64,000 nucleotides of DNA. Origin: Acorus gramineus. Its lineage: Eukaryota > Streptophyta > Magnoliopsida > Acorales > Acoraceae. Position 1 is the first letter of the stretch, and each line of letters begins with the position of its first letter. The stretch is from positions 9,996,704 through 10,060,703 of the forward strand of contig CM060847.1 of assembly GCA_030737835.1 (NCBI GenBank), read 5' to 3'. A program made the position numbers and the translations under genes. Shown one piece after another: positions 1 through 10,465 of this stretch. The notes beneath the pieces were generated by a model. That model searched no databases. It had not been told where the DNA came from and saw nothing but the letters and a program-made list of their open reading frames with translations.

Positions 1-1340
1 GATTTCACGATACAGGGAGTTTGGAATTCCTGTTGACTGGTTGATGGACTCAGGTGTTGTAGGCAAGGTATGCTTCATCTCAGAATTCTAACAACTTTTA
101 CCCGCACAGCTACTTCTCAAACTCTCCATTCTCTATCAACAAAGTATTTAACAAGTTTGATCGGTGATATAGGGTATTCTTTCTTGAGCATCTGTTCATC
201 ACTTATTTTTCACCCTGGATTTGAGGATTTCAACTTCGATTAATTTTTCATTTGAAACCTTAACCATAAGAAAATTTGTTATATGTTATGAACCATGAAT
301 TCCCCAATTGTTTCATGAATAAGATGCATAGGGAAGAAAGGTTTAATCTTAATCCTCAAAAATCATGTTTGTTTATAGATAAACTGTGATTGTAATGCCT
401 TGGTAAGTTAGAATGATACCTGATAGGCTAGTCTTTCAGGTCGAGATCGAGGTGCCATAAGCAGAGTTGTCTTCTTCTTTTGTTGTTTTGTTGTGGGTTT
501 TGTAGGGTTGTTGTTGTGGAAGGGTTTTTTTTTCCCATTTTGGGCTTTCAATTTGATTAATACAAGGCGAAAGCCAACCTTTTTTTCAAAAAAAAAAAAA
601 AAAGTTAGAATGATACCTGATAACTATATCTATGGTGACAAACATAGTTTATTTCTCATTATATATCCAAAACTATAACTATATACTAATATGATATATA
701 CAAGAGATAAAAATTTATCAAAACCGCGAAAAGAATGTCCACTACAACATATAAGTTGAAGGGAAGAGAATGTCCAGACGAACCAGATGAAGGGAAGAGA
801 ATGTCCAGACGAACATTTAAGTTGAACCATTTTACGCATTTACAATGTTTAATATCTACTAAGCAACTCATTTGGAAAAATCTGAGTCTTATTTTTGAGC
901 TTTCTTTGCAGATAAAACTCTCATCTGTTCAGCTGGCAAGGAAGTATATGAAGAGGGTATCATCTGAACTCGATGCTTTGACTGGCACTGACAAGGAGCC
1001 AAACAGGGAGTTCATAGTTCTGCAAGGTGTGCGTTTTGCCTTCCGTGTGCATCAGGTAATGTGTCGTTAATTGCCTCTTGTCACCTATGCAATTACAAAT
1101 TCTAGACAAGAGCATAAGTGGATTTGTGCAGATTAGTGAGTTTTTATTAAGATATAGTGACAAATCAAAGAATTATATCTTGTCATAGTGCCTTATTAAT
1201 TTATATATCTGACATGCATCCTGGCCTGCAATGTTTTCCAGTTTGCAGGAGGATTCGATGCAGAGAGCATGCGTGCTTTTGAAGAGCTCAGAAGCCGAGT
1301 TCATGCACAGTCAAGCGAGGCAGATAAATCTGAAACATAA
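1..1340 (+). CDS. CHUP1-family protein, C-terminal three exons (5' part outside window)
   Basis: Exons 2-67 (frame enters at base 2), 912-1055 and 1242-1340 join in phase across GT-AG introns and end at TAA 1338-1340. The 102 visible residues carry hallmarks of the C-terminal conserved region of CHUP1/IPGA1-type proteins: REFGIPVDWLMDSGVVGK, then IKLSSVQLARKYMKRV, then LQGVRFAFRVHQFAGGFDAE and a short charged tail. Family knowledge: CHUP1 binds actin and the chloroplast envelope and drives chloroplast movement, while relatives such as IPGA1 act on microtubules. The visible part cannot separate these branches, although the GVVGKIKLSSVQLA wording looks closer to the IPGA1/At4g18570 group than to CHUP1 itself. 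The upstream proline-rich and coiled-coil parts are not in the window. The first visible intron (68-911) holds a retroposon. The gene faces the GET3D-like gene tail to tail. Confidence 0.85.
426..603 (+). mobile_element. Short poly(A) retroposon (SINE or 5'-truncated LINE) in a CHUP1-family intron
   Basis: The 19-bp sequence gttagaatgatacctgata occurs at 407-425 and again at 604-622, immediately after an A run that ends at 603. This is a target-site duplication around a 178-bp insert with a poly(A) tail, the signature of target-primed reverse transcription. The 3' part (about 540-603) contains a gggctttc...gaaagcc stem before the A run, which resembles plant LINE 3' ends. No coding remains. 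The perfect duplication suggests a fairly young insertion. Confidence 0.8.
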
Positions 1341-1973
1341 ATTGGTTTTGCTTTCTTGTATTCTAAATTTTTGTTGTATATCTCATCTTTTGTTCACTAG
1401 TCATACAGAATGTGTCGCTGACCTTTGTGATACTCATTTGATTAATGGAAGGAATGTTTTCATAGTTATGATGAAGACATCATGAAAATGTCAAATAGAT
1501 CATTAAAACAGATTCTGGTTTGTTAATTTAGAGGAATTCTTTAGAATGCATGACTGTCATTAACTAATGTATGATTAAGGGAAAAAGGTTCACTTCACTG
1601 TTTTGATGTGCATAAATAAAAGACAGTCCACTTAAATTTTGTGTCTCCACGCAGGAAATACCGATATTATTGCAAGAATGGAGGAAAGCCATAAGGCATC
1701 AAGTAGTTATTCATAATCTCAAAATAGCAGAGAAAAGGGACATTTATTAATTCACTATGAACTTCAACAAACAATATTGCCTCTTTGGTGAACAGAACAA
1801 CACATGCTACAAAAACTTTGAATAGAAATAAATTTTTTACAGATAAAAAAATGGTCTTTCTTTGGGAGGCTCTGATAGCCTATGCCATATGTTCAGCAAC
1901 ACCGAAAAAAGTAAAATGTAATTGTAGATTCAACAGGACAAATGGAGATCTCTGGGATGAAACAAAAACATAT
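1341..1973. other. Convergent intergenic spacer
   Basis: This spacer should contain the 3' UTRs of the CHUP1-family gene (+) and the GET3D-like gene (-). It is AT-rich, with AATAAA-like words (for example near 1613-1620). No open frame with recognisable similarity and no repeat was seen. Confidence 0.5.
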
Positions 1974-4418
1974 TTACCGCAGTGTTATTACAAGACTTCC
2001 TTCAATGAACTTGGCACCACCGACCTTCCCTTGCATTCCAGAAGGCAAACGTATGACACGCCTCTGGTCCCCTGCTTCCACCAACAGCTCTGAGCCTCCC
2101 CTGAACTGCAGTCGTCAAATGAAGACAATCATATATAAAGATTAAAGTGTCAAGAATTTTTTTGTAAAAAAAAAAATCTAGGTATATTTAAGATTCTAGC
2201 TGGCATGATAAACATTGTTATATTGGACATACTTGGTACAGCTTGATCTCTGATTTATCAAATCCTGGCATCAAAAGTGTCACTGACTTCTTGCTGGGAT
2301 CAAAACGAACAGATGGTTGGAAATTTTTACTTTTCGCATTAAGAATTTCTTCTGCGTCATTTGCAAGAGAACCAATGGTTGCATCCCAATCCACAGATGA
2401 ATAGGAGGAAAGATACGGCACCAGTGCAAATGCTAAAGGCGAAAGCTTCTCAGTGACTTCTGCTGATACAAACGATGACTGCGGAGCAAATCCAAATGCT
2501 CCTGAAACCTGTGTCCCGGCTTGAATTGCACAACCCCAGTAGCGCAATGCAGATCTGACAGAGAGCTTGTTGTTTGGATCCATGAGGATGTAACAGTTGA
2601 ACCTTGATGGTTCAGTAAAGGCAGCTGACACTTTCTACAAAAAACGATCAATATGACAAAAATCATATTAAGGGACAAAAGCAATAAGTATTCTAGCCTT
2701 TTCATTTTATTTTATAGGAATCAGAGGCAGGTAACTTGTATTGCACTTCAAACTTTCCAAAACCTATTCCATTACACCTGTTGTGTAATTCATCTCTTGA
2801 TATCTTGCCAAACCCATAAGCCATCTAAACAGGCAAGCTCATGAATATAGAGTGCAATGCAGTCTCATCTATCTTGTTGTTAATGAAGAGAAGACCAAAC
2901 ACAATGATACAAAAAATCGATATCATGATTGATTGTTTTCATGAATTTTTTTTTTCTCTGTGTTCTTTTTCCTAGTTAAATCTTACGCTATTAGAAGTAA
3001 GACTCAAATTCAAGACGCCTCGGTGAAGGGGGGATCGGGGGAGTCCGTCAACTTGCCAATAACATTCACTAAATTTTACCAGCTTAAATATATATAATTA
3101 TTGACAAGCGATAACATCAAAGCATATGTACTAGATAGAAGGGAGAGAAAATGGCCTAATATGAATTAGGCCCACATTTTTATCAACCTAGCTGCTAAGA
3201 CTTTAACCAAGAGTAGCAGTCTCAAGGAAAACAAATGGAAACATGGTTCAAAACTCAAAAATAGCATACCTCAAGAAGACGTTCTACATCATCCCAAATC
3301 TCCATGCTTGATTTTCCATCACCTGATGCACCATTTAACCTTATAGATTCATATCCTAGTTTCAGAATTAATGGGGCAGTCAATCTCCCAATATCTGTCT
3401 TATCGGCCATTTCCCTTATGTATCTCAAATACCATCTGCAAATATTATCATATTAAGCCCAATGTATCACATTGACAGTGAAATAAACCAAATGCAAAGA
3501 AATAATTCTATTCCCAACCTCGCCCTACTCGCTGCACCCAACACTCGCAATGTCTCCTCTGTGCTAATTCCGTCATACACAATGATATCAAACTCGCGCT
3601 GTGAATCACTCCTTTCGCTTCCAAGAAACCTCACCCATTTTTCAATAGCCAATGCAGAGAAGATGGAATCCATCCCTGGCAACACCCCAAGCTCTTCTCC
3701 CACTACCCTAATAGCATTGACCAAAACTGAGAAGAACACAAAAGCAGAAAGAGAAAACTCAAGAGATTGGTTGGAAAGAACACATACCCACGCCTTCAAG
3801 GATCCCCTGAGTCAAATTCAGACGCGAATCTGCTCTCTTTATCCGTTCAAGAGGCTCGAGAATCAACTACCATAAAAAACCTCTTTTTAGCACAAACACA
3901 TCCAAAACGAATGATGAACAACAATTTTACAAATATAAGTGTAAAAGCACATACTTTTGTGGTTTCCAACCTGACCACAGAGAGGTTGACACTGCATTGC
4001 GTCGGAGAAGACCCAAACTTGCAACCCATCAGACACTCAACAGTTGGGTCTTGAGAATGCACAACCAGACAAGTCTTCAGCCCTGATTTCGCATAGTACT
4101 GATGACCGAAACCCAAAAACCCAAATTTTTTCAGCAGAACTGAATAAAACAAGCAAAACCCACATCAATATACATTGAATACAGGTGTTTGAAGCAACTA
4201 ACGTGCGCGGCGATGGCTGCTGCGGTGGTTTTTCCGGAGCCTCCTTTGCCGAGGAAGGTCACGAGCTTTGCGGGCTTCGGAGATGGGCCGTCCGAGGAGG
4301 CCATGGAAGGGGCGATGTTTCTCCTCCTCAAGAGTCTCTTCTGCCATTGGAGTGGATTTGGGTTTCTACGAAGAGGGGTCGGGGTTGTGAAGGAAGATGA
4401 GAGGGCCGGTGAAGCCAT
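1974..4418 (-). CDS. GET3D: GET3D-like plastid P-loop ATPase (ArsA/GET3 family with C-terminal crystallin-like domain)
   Basis: Seven exons read on the minus strand: 4418-4203, 4098-3955, 3866-3788, 3726-3519, 3435-3270, 2634-2233 and 2105-1974. All have GT-AG borders and the phases add up to 448 residues plus stop, close to the length known for the Arabidopsis homologue At1g26090. Residues 1-50 are rich in Ser, Arg and Pro, as in a chloroplast transit peptide. The P-loop GKGGSGKTT follows at about 56-64, then [15 protein letters not shown] (switch-like region) and [13 protein letters not shown]. The last exon encodes a beta-rich tail with [16 protein letters not shown] and [15 protein letters not shown], typical of the alpha-crystallin-like domain of GET3D. 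Family knowledge: GET3 proteins are dimeric ATPases for tail-anchored proteins, and GET3D is the plastid/cyanobacterial branch with an uncertain client set. The ATG at 4416-4418 fits the family; a farther in-frame ATG near 4475 would add 19 residues. No lesion seen. Confidence 0.92.
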
Positions 4419-4597
4419 CTGAAACTTCTGACGGTTGAACAGCGACAATGATGGTTTGGATTGGGTTGGGTGCAACTCGGGTGGGGCTTAGTTGCACCAG
4501 TCTGATCTGATCCTGGAGAGACTGGGGATAGTCAATTAGGATGAATCATGAACGTCCATGTCTATGAATTTATAAATCTTGTGTTTTTCAATCAGTG

Positions 4598-4860
4598 TTT
4601 TGATTCATAGATAAAAAGTTCAACATTATTCTATTGAGATATTATTTTATAGACAAAAAGTTCAATGTTATGTTATTCAATTGAAACATTATTTCATGGA
4701 TAAAAAGTCCAGCGTTATTTGATTAAGACACTATTTTATGGACAAAAAGTCAAGCGTTATTCGATTGAGACATTATTTTGTTGACATAAAATCTAGTGTT
4801 ATTCAATTGAGACGTTGTTTTGTAAACAAAAAGTCCAGCGTTATTCAATTGAGACTCCTC
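4598..4860. repeat. About six tandem copies of a 43-bp AT-rich unit
   Basis: The motif gacaaaaagtccagcgttat followed by tcaattgagacattatttt recurs about every 43 bp from 4598 to 4856, with several substitutions per copy. Copies become less alike at both edges. Such arrays are common as subterminal repeats of non-autonomous DNA transposons. Confidence 0.75.
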
Positions 4861-4899
4861 ATAGTAGATATTTTGTCATATGTTATTCAATTTAAATGA

Positions 4900-5860
4900 G
4901 ATTTGTGAAGACTTTCATAAGTGATGGATTTTTGTGGACTTTTTATGGACTTTACAAAGAGAAATATAAATGAAAAAGTCATTTCAAAATCCCACCCACG
5001 ATTCTCATGGACTTTTATTCTAGCATTGTGAATATTTTTTCTTTTAACAAATCTCCTTTATGATTTTTATCTCACGCCTTTCATATTTTTTTCACATTCT
5101 TTTCTTTATTTATCATCTTTTTTTATGAATGTCCATATGTATGAAATATTCATATCACATCATATGTTTGATGAATATATGAGAATGATATATTATATTA
5201 TATAATATATGCCTAGATCATCCACAATTATTTTTTAAAATATAGATTTATCATATATTTGATTATATGTATAATGTTTGATTTAATTTTTCTTAAAGAT
5301 GTTTCTATTATTATACAATATAGATGCACATATATATTTTTTTATAATGTTCAGTCATATATAAAAATAAAAAGATATATTTAGGCATATATACACATGA
5401 CTAAATATATTGATTGCTTTTATTTTATTTTTTATCTAGTTAAAAATGGTGTCTTTATCATGGCATTCTAGCAATATGCATTTTAGATATATGAAGATTA
5501 ATATTTCCTATATTAAATTACATTTTATGTTGGGTATCAATAATTTATGTTTAATTTGAATATTTGAGTTCTTTATTTGTTATTTTAAAATTCCAAAAAC
5601 AATATTGTATTTATTAATAGAAATCCACATGTGAAAAGAGTCAATTTTCTAAAAGCTTGTAAAAGTCTGTAAAAGTTCATGAGAGTGATTTGTGAAAGTC
5701 TGCAAATGTCTGTAAAAGTTTGTGAAAGTCCATGAGAGTCAATCTTTGAAAGTCTGTGAAAGTTTGCAAAAGTATGTGAAAGTCCATGAAAGTTAATTTG
5801 TGAAAAGTTTACAAAAGTACGTGAAAGTCTGAAAGATCTATAAAAATCCATCACTTAAAT
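4900..5860. mobile_element. Decayed non-autonomous DNA element with subterminal short repeats
   Basis: The left part (4918-4953, aagtgatggatttttgtgg...) is mirrored in inverted orientation near 5830-5857 (...ataaaaatccatcactt). From 5640 to 5850 an 11-bp word like gtgaaagtctg repeats many times. The same gactttcat/catgaaagtc words in opposite orientation near both edges suggest a MITE-like or Mutator-like element. No transposase reading frame is present, and termini and target duplication were not resolved. Confidence 0.45.
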
Positions 5861-5949
5861 AATGTCCATATAAATCCGTTTTCAAACATAATATTTTTAT
5901 AAAAAATGCTTAAAAGTTAGTTTTTTTTTTAAAAAAAATTCCGAAACAT

Positions 5950-6420
5950 GTATCTAAAGACCGTTTGGATATGCAATGTCTTACTGGTAAGACAATATGA
6001 ACTTCTGTCGACATCGGGATTGTCAAATCAAGCAAATCAAGATAATAGGTCTACTACATATATGGACAATACTAGTATCGACAATATTAACGTTGTTTGT
6101 CGACATCTTAAATGTCGATTCAATGATTGGGGTGAGTTAGATTAACATGGGGTGGGTTGTGAAGAGGTGTGTTTACATTGAAAAATTAATAACAATATTA
6201 TTTTATTATTTAATGTAGGGTAGGGCGAATATGTCATGGGATGGTAATGAGAACTCCATTTAATAAATTAATCAATAAAATGATGACACCTTATAGAGTT
6301 TGCGAGAGGGTTTATAACTTGGGGTTTGGATATTCACAATGATTACACATTCATCTATGTCCATGAATTCACAATACATGTGTGGTCTCGTAAGTAATTA
6401 ATTTATAATTAGAAGTTGTT
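5950..6420 (+). repeat. Dispersed repeat, copy 1 (partner at 51690-52095)
   Basis: The segment from gaacttctgtcgacatcggg (about 5999) through ctatgtccatgaattcacaa to gtggtctcgtaagtaat (about 6400) matches 51700-52095 in the same orientation, with scattered substitutions and small indels. The two copies are about 45.7 kb apart. Copy 1 contains one and a half of the gtcgacaatat...tgtcgac units that are tandem in copy 2. The family is unidentified; it may be one end of a DNA transposon. Confidence 0.75.
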
Positions 6421-6605
6421 AATTTTGCATTTGCATTTTTTTTTTTTTTTTGAAACCGGTAAGACAATGCAAACATAATGTTTTTATAAAAGAATGCTTA
6501 AAAGAAATAATTCGTCCGCACATGAATCGACCTTTTTATTCCCTTAATTTCCTCAAAAAAACATAAAGCACAAAAATTAGCCGTTCACGAGACGACGATG
6601 ATTTC

Positions 6606-9600
6606 ATGTTTTTAAAAGATCCCCATCAAATCACAACATCTGAAGAAGTAAACCTAAATCTCGATCTCATCAGACGTTCTAATCCAACTTTCAATGGAAA
6701 TCTCAGTTTGATCGAGAAGGGGATCGAAGGAGGGACGCCGATTGGGAGGCACCCGAGGGACGAAGAGAAGGGCGGTGGTGGAGGAGGAGGAGATGAGGAG
6801 GAGGAGGACTCTCCGACGACGAACAAGAAGGCTTGGAGGGGGTTCCCCCTGACGCGGTAGGAGGTCGGCGCGGCTGTCGGCGTGGCGTTCGTGTTCGCCT
6901 CGGCCGCCTGGTGCATCTACTTCTTCCTTCCCTACTCATCCCCCGCTCTCGAGGTTCCCCGCTCGGTCTCCGATCTCCGATCCCTCAAGTAATTGTGCGT
7001 TTGATTTTTTTTTCTTAGCTCTTGTGATTTGAGTGTTTTGCGTTTTTGATTTTGGTTTCCATTGGTTTGATCTTGATGGGAACCGCAAGTATCTCTCCTG
7101 CAGGTAGTAGAGGTTCTAAAGTAGTGGTCTTTTCGTATAGAAACTTAGTTGCACATCCCACAAAGTGACAAAACTGCACTGTGGTTTTGATTTTAAGAAG
7201 TTTCCTGATGCTTGAATAGGACTTATTTCGCATTACGTTCACATTTCACAGGTTTCTTTTGTTGATCTGTCATTCTCTAACGTGACATGGATTCATGTTT
7301 TATGGACATTTTTCAGATTTGTAAACATGGGTGAGCAAACTGTGGTAAACTAAAATGAGGGAGATCTTTGGATGGAAGTAGTGAAAGGATAAAAATGAAC
7401 TTGCTTTCACACGGAAAATTATGATTTACTTGGATTCATAGAGTTGAATGCAAACCTTTGGAGAAGAGGCAATGTTGATGTTAAAGTTAGTGTTTTGAAC
7501 CTTAAAATTTGAGATTTTTGAGGTTCTAAAGTAGCTGTTTTTTCGTCGTATATGATTCATGGTAGAATACAATGTGCACATCCCACCAAACTGCATTGTG
7601 ATTTTGATATTAAGAAGTTTCTTAATGCTTGAATAGGACGTATTTCACATTACGTTCACACTTCACAGGTTTGTTTTGTTGATGTGTCATTCTCAAACTT
7701 GATATGGATTCATATTTTGTGGATGGATTTTCGATTATAAGAATAAGTGAGCAAACTGTGGCAAAATTGAAATAGGGAGATCTTTGGATGGAGGTTGTGA
7801 GGAAGGATATGAAGGAAAATGAACTTGCTTCAGAAATGACCTCATACAGGAAATTATGATTTATTTTAATTCGTAGAGTTGAATGCAAACTTTTGAGAAG
7901 AGGTAATGTTGATATTAAGGTTTGTGTTTCGAGCCTTTAAATTGGAAATTGAATTATGAGAAATAGATAATAGAAGTTTTTTTAATCACCATGTCTGAGA
8001 ACTTGTTATCTTATTTTGAGGAGTAAAATGTAGAGGATTAACAAGCAATTATCAATGCTTAGTCTTTCACTGAAAAATCACCTGTATGGCTCCTCAGAAG
8101 GTTAAAATGAAAACCAGTGTATAATATCATGAAAAAAGATAAGGTAAAAGAAATTTGTGTATCTGAAGAAGCCCAGGGGAAATTTGTACAAGTGATAAAC
8201 GAAAAGGTGGTATGGATGTGCGATGGATATCTCTGATTGCACCTGCAAGAGAGGATGAATTTGATTAGGTGAATGGGGTTTGGAGGAGGGTGGGGAAGCC
8301 GGGAAGCTTAAGAAAGAAGACACCATTTGTAAGGGTATAACAAAAATTGAACACACCACAAGATTTATGGAATAATTTTAAGCCAACCCAACCTGCTGAG
8401 GAAAAAAAATGTTTAGTTGTTGACTCCACTCTACTTGGTTTAGGTATGTATGATGAAGGGTAAATATTCAATGAATGGGAGAGTATTTTTGGGAAGTGTG
8501 TCTGTGTATAGGTGCATGAAACCAAGGTTGGAAGCCTTAAATGAGAACACAAACTTCAAAAAGATTTGTACATGAGTATTGAGAAGAATTTAAACTCTAA
8601 ATTCCCTTAACCTTGGTAAGCTAAACAATACTTGTGTAATCAAACTTGATCGGTGAAGGCCTAGCACAATCATGATAAAAATAGATAGTCCAGAGCTTTA
8701 TTGTAGATGGGGCTTGTTGTTCTGTAAAAGCATATTTTGTCCATCTGTTAATTGATCTCTAAAGGCTGTTTGATCGAGTTTTTCTTTTCCTCATGCATGT
8801 GCATGCTTTCCTGTGATCATGTCTGATTATAATCTTTCCAACGGTTGTGTGCAGAGATCATCTTGCAGTGTATGCAAAAGATCATCAAGCAAAATTCATA
8901 ATAAGCTACTGTTCAATCTACATCTTCATGCAAACATTTACGATTCCTGGCACCATTTTTATGTCATTGCTAGCTGGTGCTTTATTTGGTGCTATCAAAG
9001 GCCTTTTCTTGGTTCTGTTTTCTGCAACTGCCAGGGCATCCTCCTGCTATTTCATTTCAAGAGTAGTTGGGAGGCCTTTACTTTTGTGGCTGTGGCCTGA
9101 AAAGGTGAGATTTTTCCAGGCAGACGTATGTGCTGGGATCTCCTTTTTATGATGGACTATTTTTTTTTTTTTTTGAAGATGACGTCATATAGTCCTGTTT
9201 AAATATTAAGTTTCATTTGCTTGTATTCGATTTTTGGAGTGTCAATATCTCACAATCTGCTTGTTGCTTAAACAGATTGCAAAATGTAGGGAAAAGCTGT
9301 TGAATTACATGCTCTTTTTGAGGGTGACTCCAAGTTTGCCCAACACATTTATAAATTTGGCATCTCCAATAGTTGACATACCTTTCCATGTTTTCTTCCT
9401 TGCCACATCAGTTGGTCTTAACCTGCAACTTATATCACATTAAGAGTAAGTTCTCTTTTACCTTTCAGGCCGTTCTCAACTTAAATTCTGTTGCAGTTTG
9501 TTTTCCTTTCAGGAGGTCTTTTACATTTCATTAGTTAGTAACTGGCTTTGCTGGATATGTTAATGAATTTTTTTTTAATATATAGGCATTGTTTTGTTTT

Positions 9601-10465
9601 GTTTTTTTTTTTGGTTGTTTTTTTTACTGGAATCCTTTTTACTCCAGTGCTTCAATCTACCTGTATGTGTGTGTGTGAAATATAAACTTTCTGTAAGTTA
9701 TGTTCTTTGTGTCTGTGTACATGAAAGAAACTCTCTTTAAAATTATGTTCCTCCTCAGTCTGGTGTGTGTGTGTGTGAAAAAACCGAATGGTAATTTTTT
9801 TTGCTTCACATTTCCTGATGATGCTCCCAATTTTATCCTATTGATTCATTGCACATGGCATTGTATGACCAGGACTTGCTGATCAATTTAAGTTTTTTGG
9901 TTTGAGAAGATGAGCTGGAGATGATTGGGAATCCTAATTTCAAATAGGACTGGATGAGGAAAATTGCAATGATTCTTCAATATAAGTAAAATTTGGAAAG
10001 TAAAATTGTAGTTTATCTTGATTCCACCAATTGCACTTTATTTTGGACAGTCTCAAGCCATCACATGATGAATGTGCCAGATGGATTTCATGTTTAAAGT
10101 TATTTATCGAATCTCTCATACAGATAATTAATTGTTGTAGTGAATACTGAAGAAAATACATTAATTCCAGGTGGCTAAGGATTCATGATTATATAGACTG
10201 TCTTAATAAGGGAAATGACTGAGGTTAAAGAGTATAGAAATTATATGTTTGAATGTGCCATTGCAGCTTTTTGCGTCATATTTTCTTGTGTACTAATACT
10301 GTGAAATCATTGTTTATATATATTTTTGTTCAGGCTGGACTTGCTCTGGGGGAGCTGAATTCAGTGAGGAATCTATATGATCTCAAGACACTGGTAATTT
10401 TGTTCCTTATCGGCTTAGTTTTGATATCTCCAACAGTCCTGAAGAGGAAGCGGATATACGAATGA
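6606..10465 (+). pseudogene. VTT/DedA-domain (SNARE-associated Golgi) protein gene with nonsense and frameshift lesions
   Basis: Exons 6606-6988, 8855-9125, 9276-9445 and 10334-10465 follow the family closely (similar to Arabidopsis At1g71940). Visible parts are an acidic and Gly-rich N terminus, a membrane segment VGVAFVFASAAWCIYFFLP, then the VTT core FIISYCSIYIFMQTF, PGTIFMSLLAGALFGA and SSCYFISRVVGRPL, then VRFFQAD, NYMLFLRVTPSLPN and INLASPIVDIPFHVFFLA, ending SPTVLKRKRIYE. Family knowledge: multi-pass endomembrane proteins of the TMEM41/VMP1/DedA group, likely lipid scramblases. Two faults break it. TAG at 6858-6860 stands where relatives have Trp before EVGAA, and one base is missing near 9419-9421, where the family reads GLIPA(S/T)YIT but this copy runs to a stop at 9441-9443. 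Splice sites and the remaining frame are otherwise well preserved, so inactivation is recent, or both are sequencing errors. The start at 6606 is not certain. Confidence 0.85.
7108..7935 (+). repeat. Tandem duplication of about 410 bp inside intron 1 of the VTT gene
   Basis: Copy 1 (about 7108-7512) and copy 2 (about 7518-7935) share long words such as gaggttctaaagtag, gcacatcccac, gaagtttc, tgaataggac and gggagatctttggatgga in the same order, with many point differences. It is intronic and carries no coding sequence. Confidence 0.8.

Larger units (their letters stand above)
4419..6605. other. AT-rich spacer between divergent GET3D and VTT genes
   Basis: The promoters of both flanking genes must lie here, but no convincing TATA box or element stands out. 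The interior is occupied by decayed repeats listed separately (4598-4860, 4900-5860, 5950-6420). No coding sequence is supported. Confidence 0.5.

Noticed and set aside
4131-4475. Longer N terminus for the GET3D-like protein
   Set aside because: The in-frame ATG near 4475 is possible, but the ATG at 4418 already gives a good transit peptide and family-like length.
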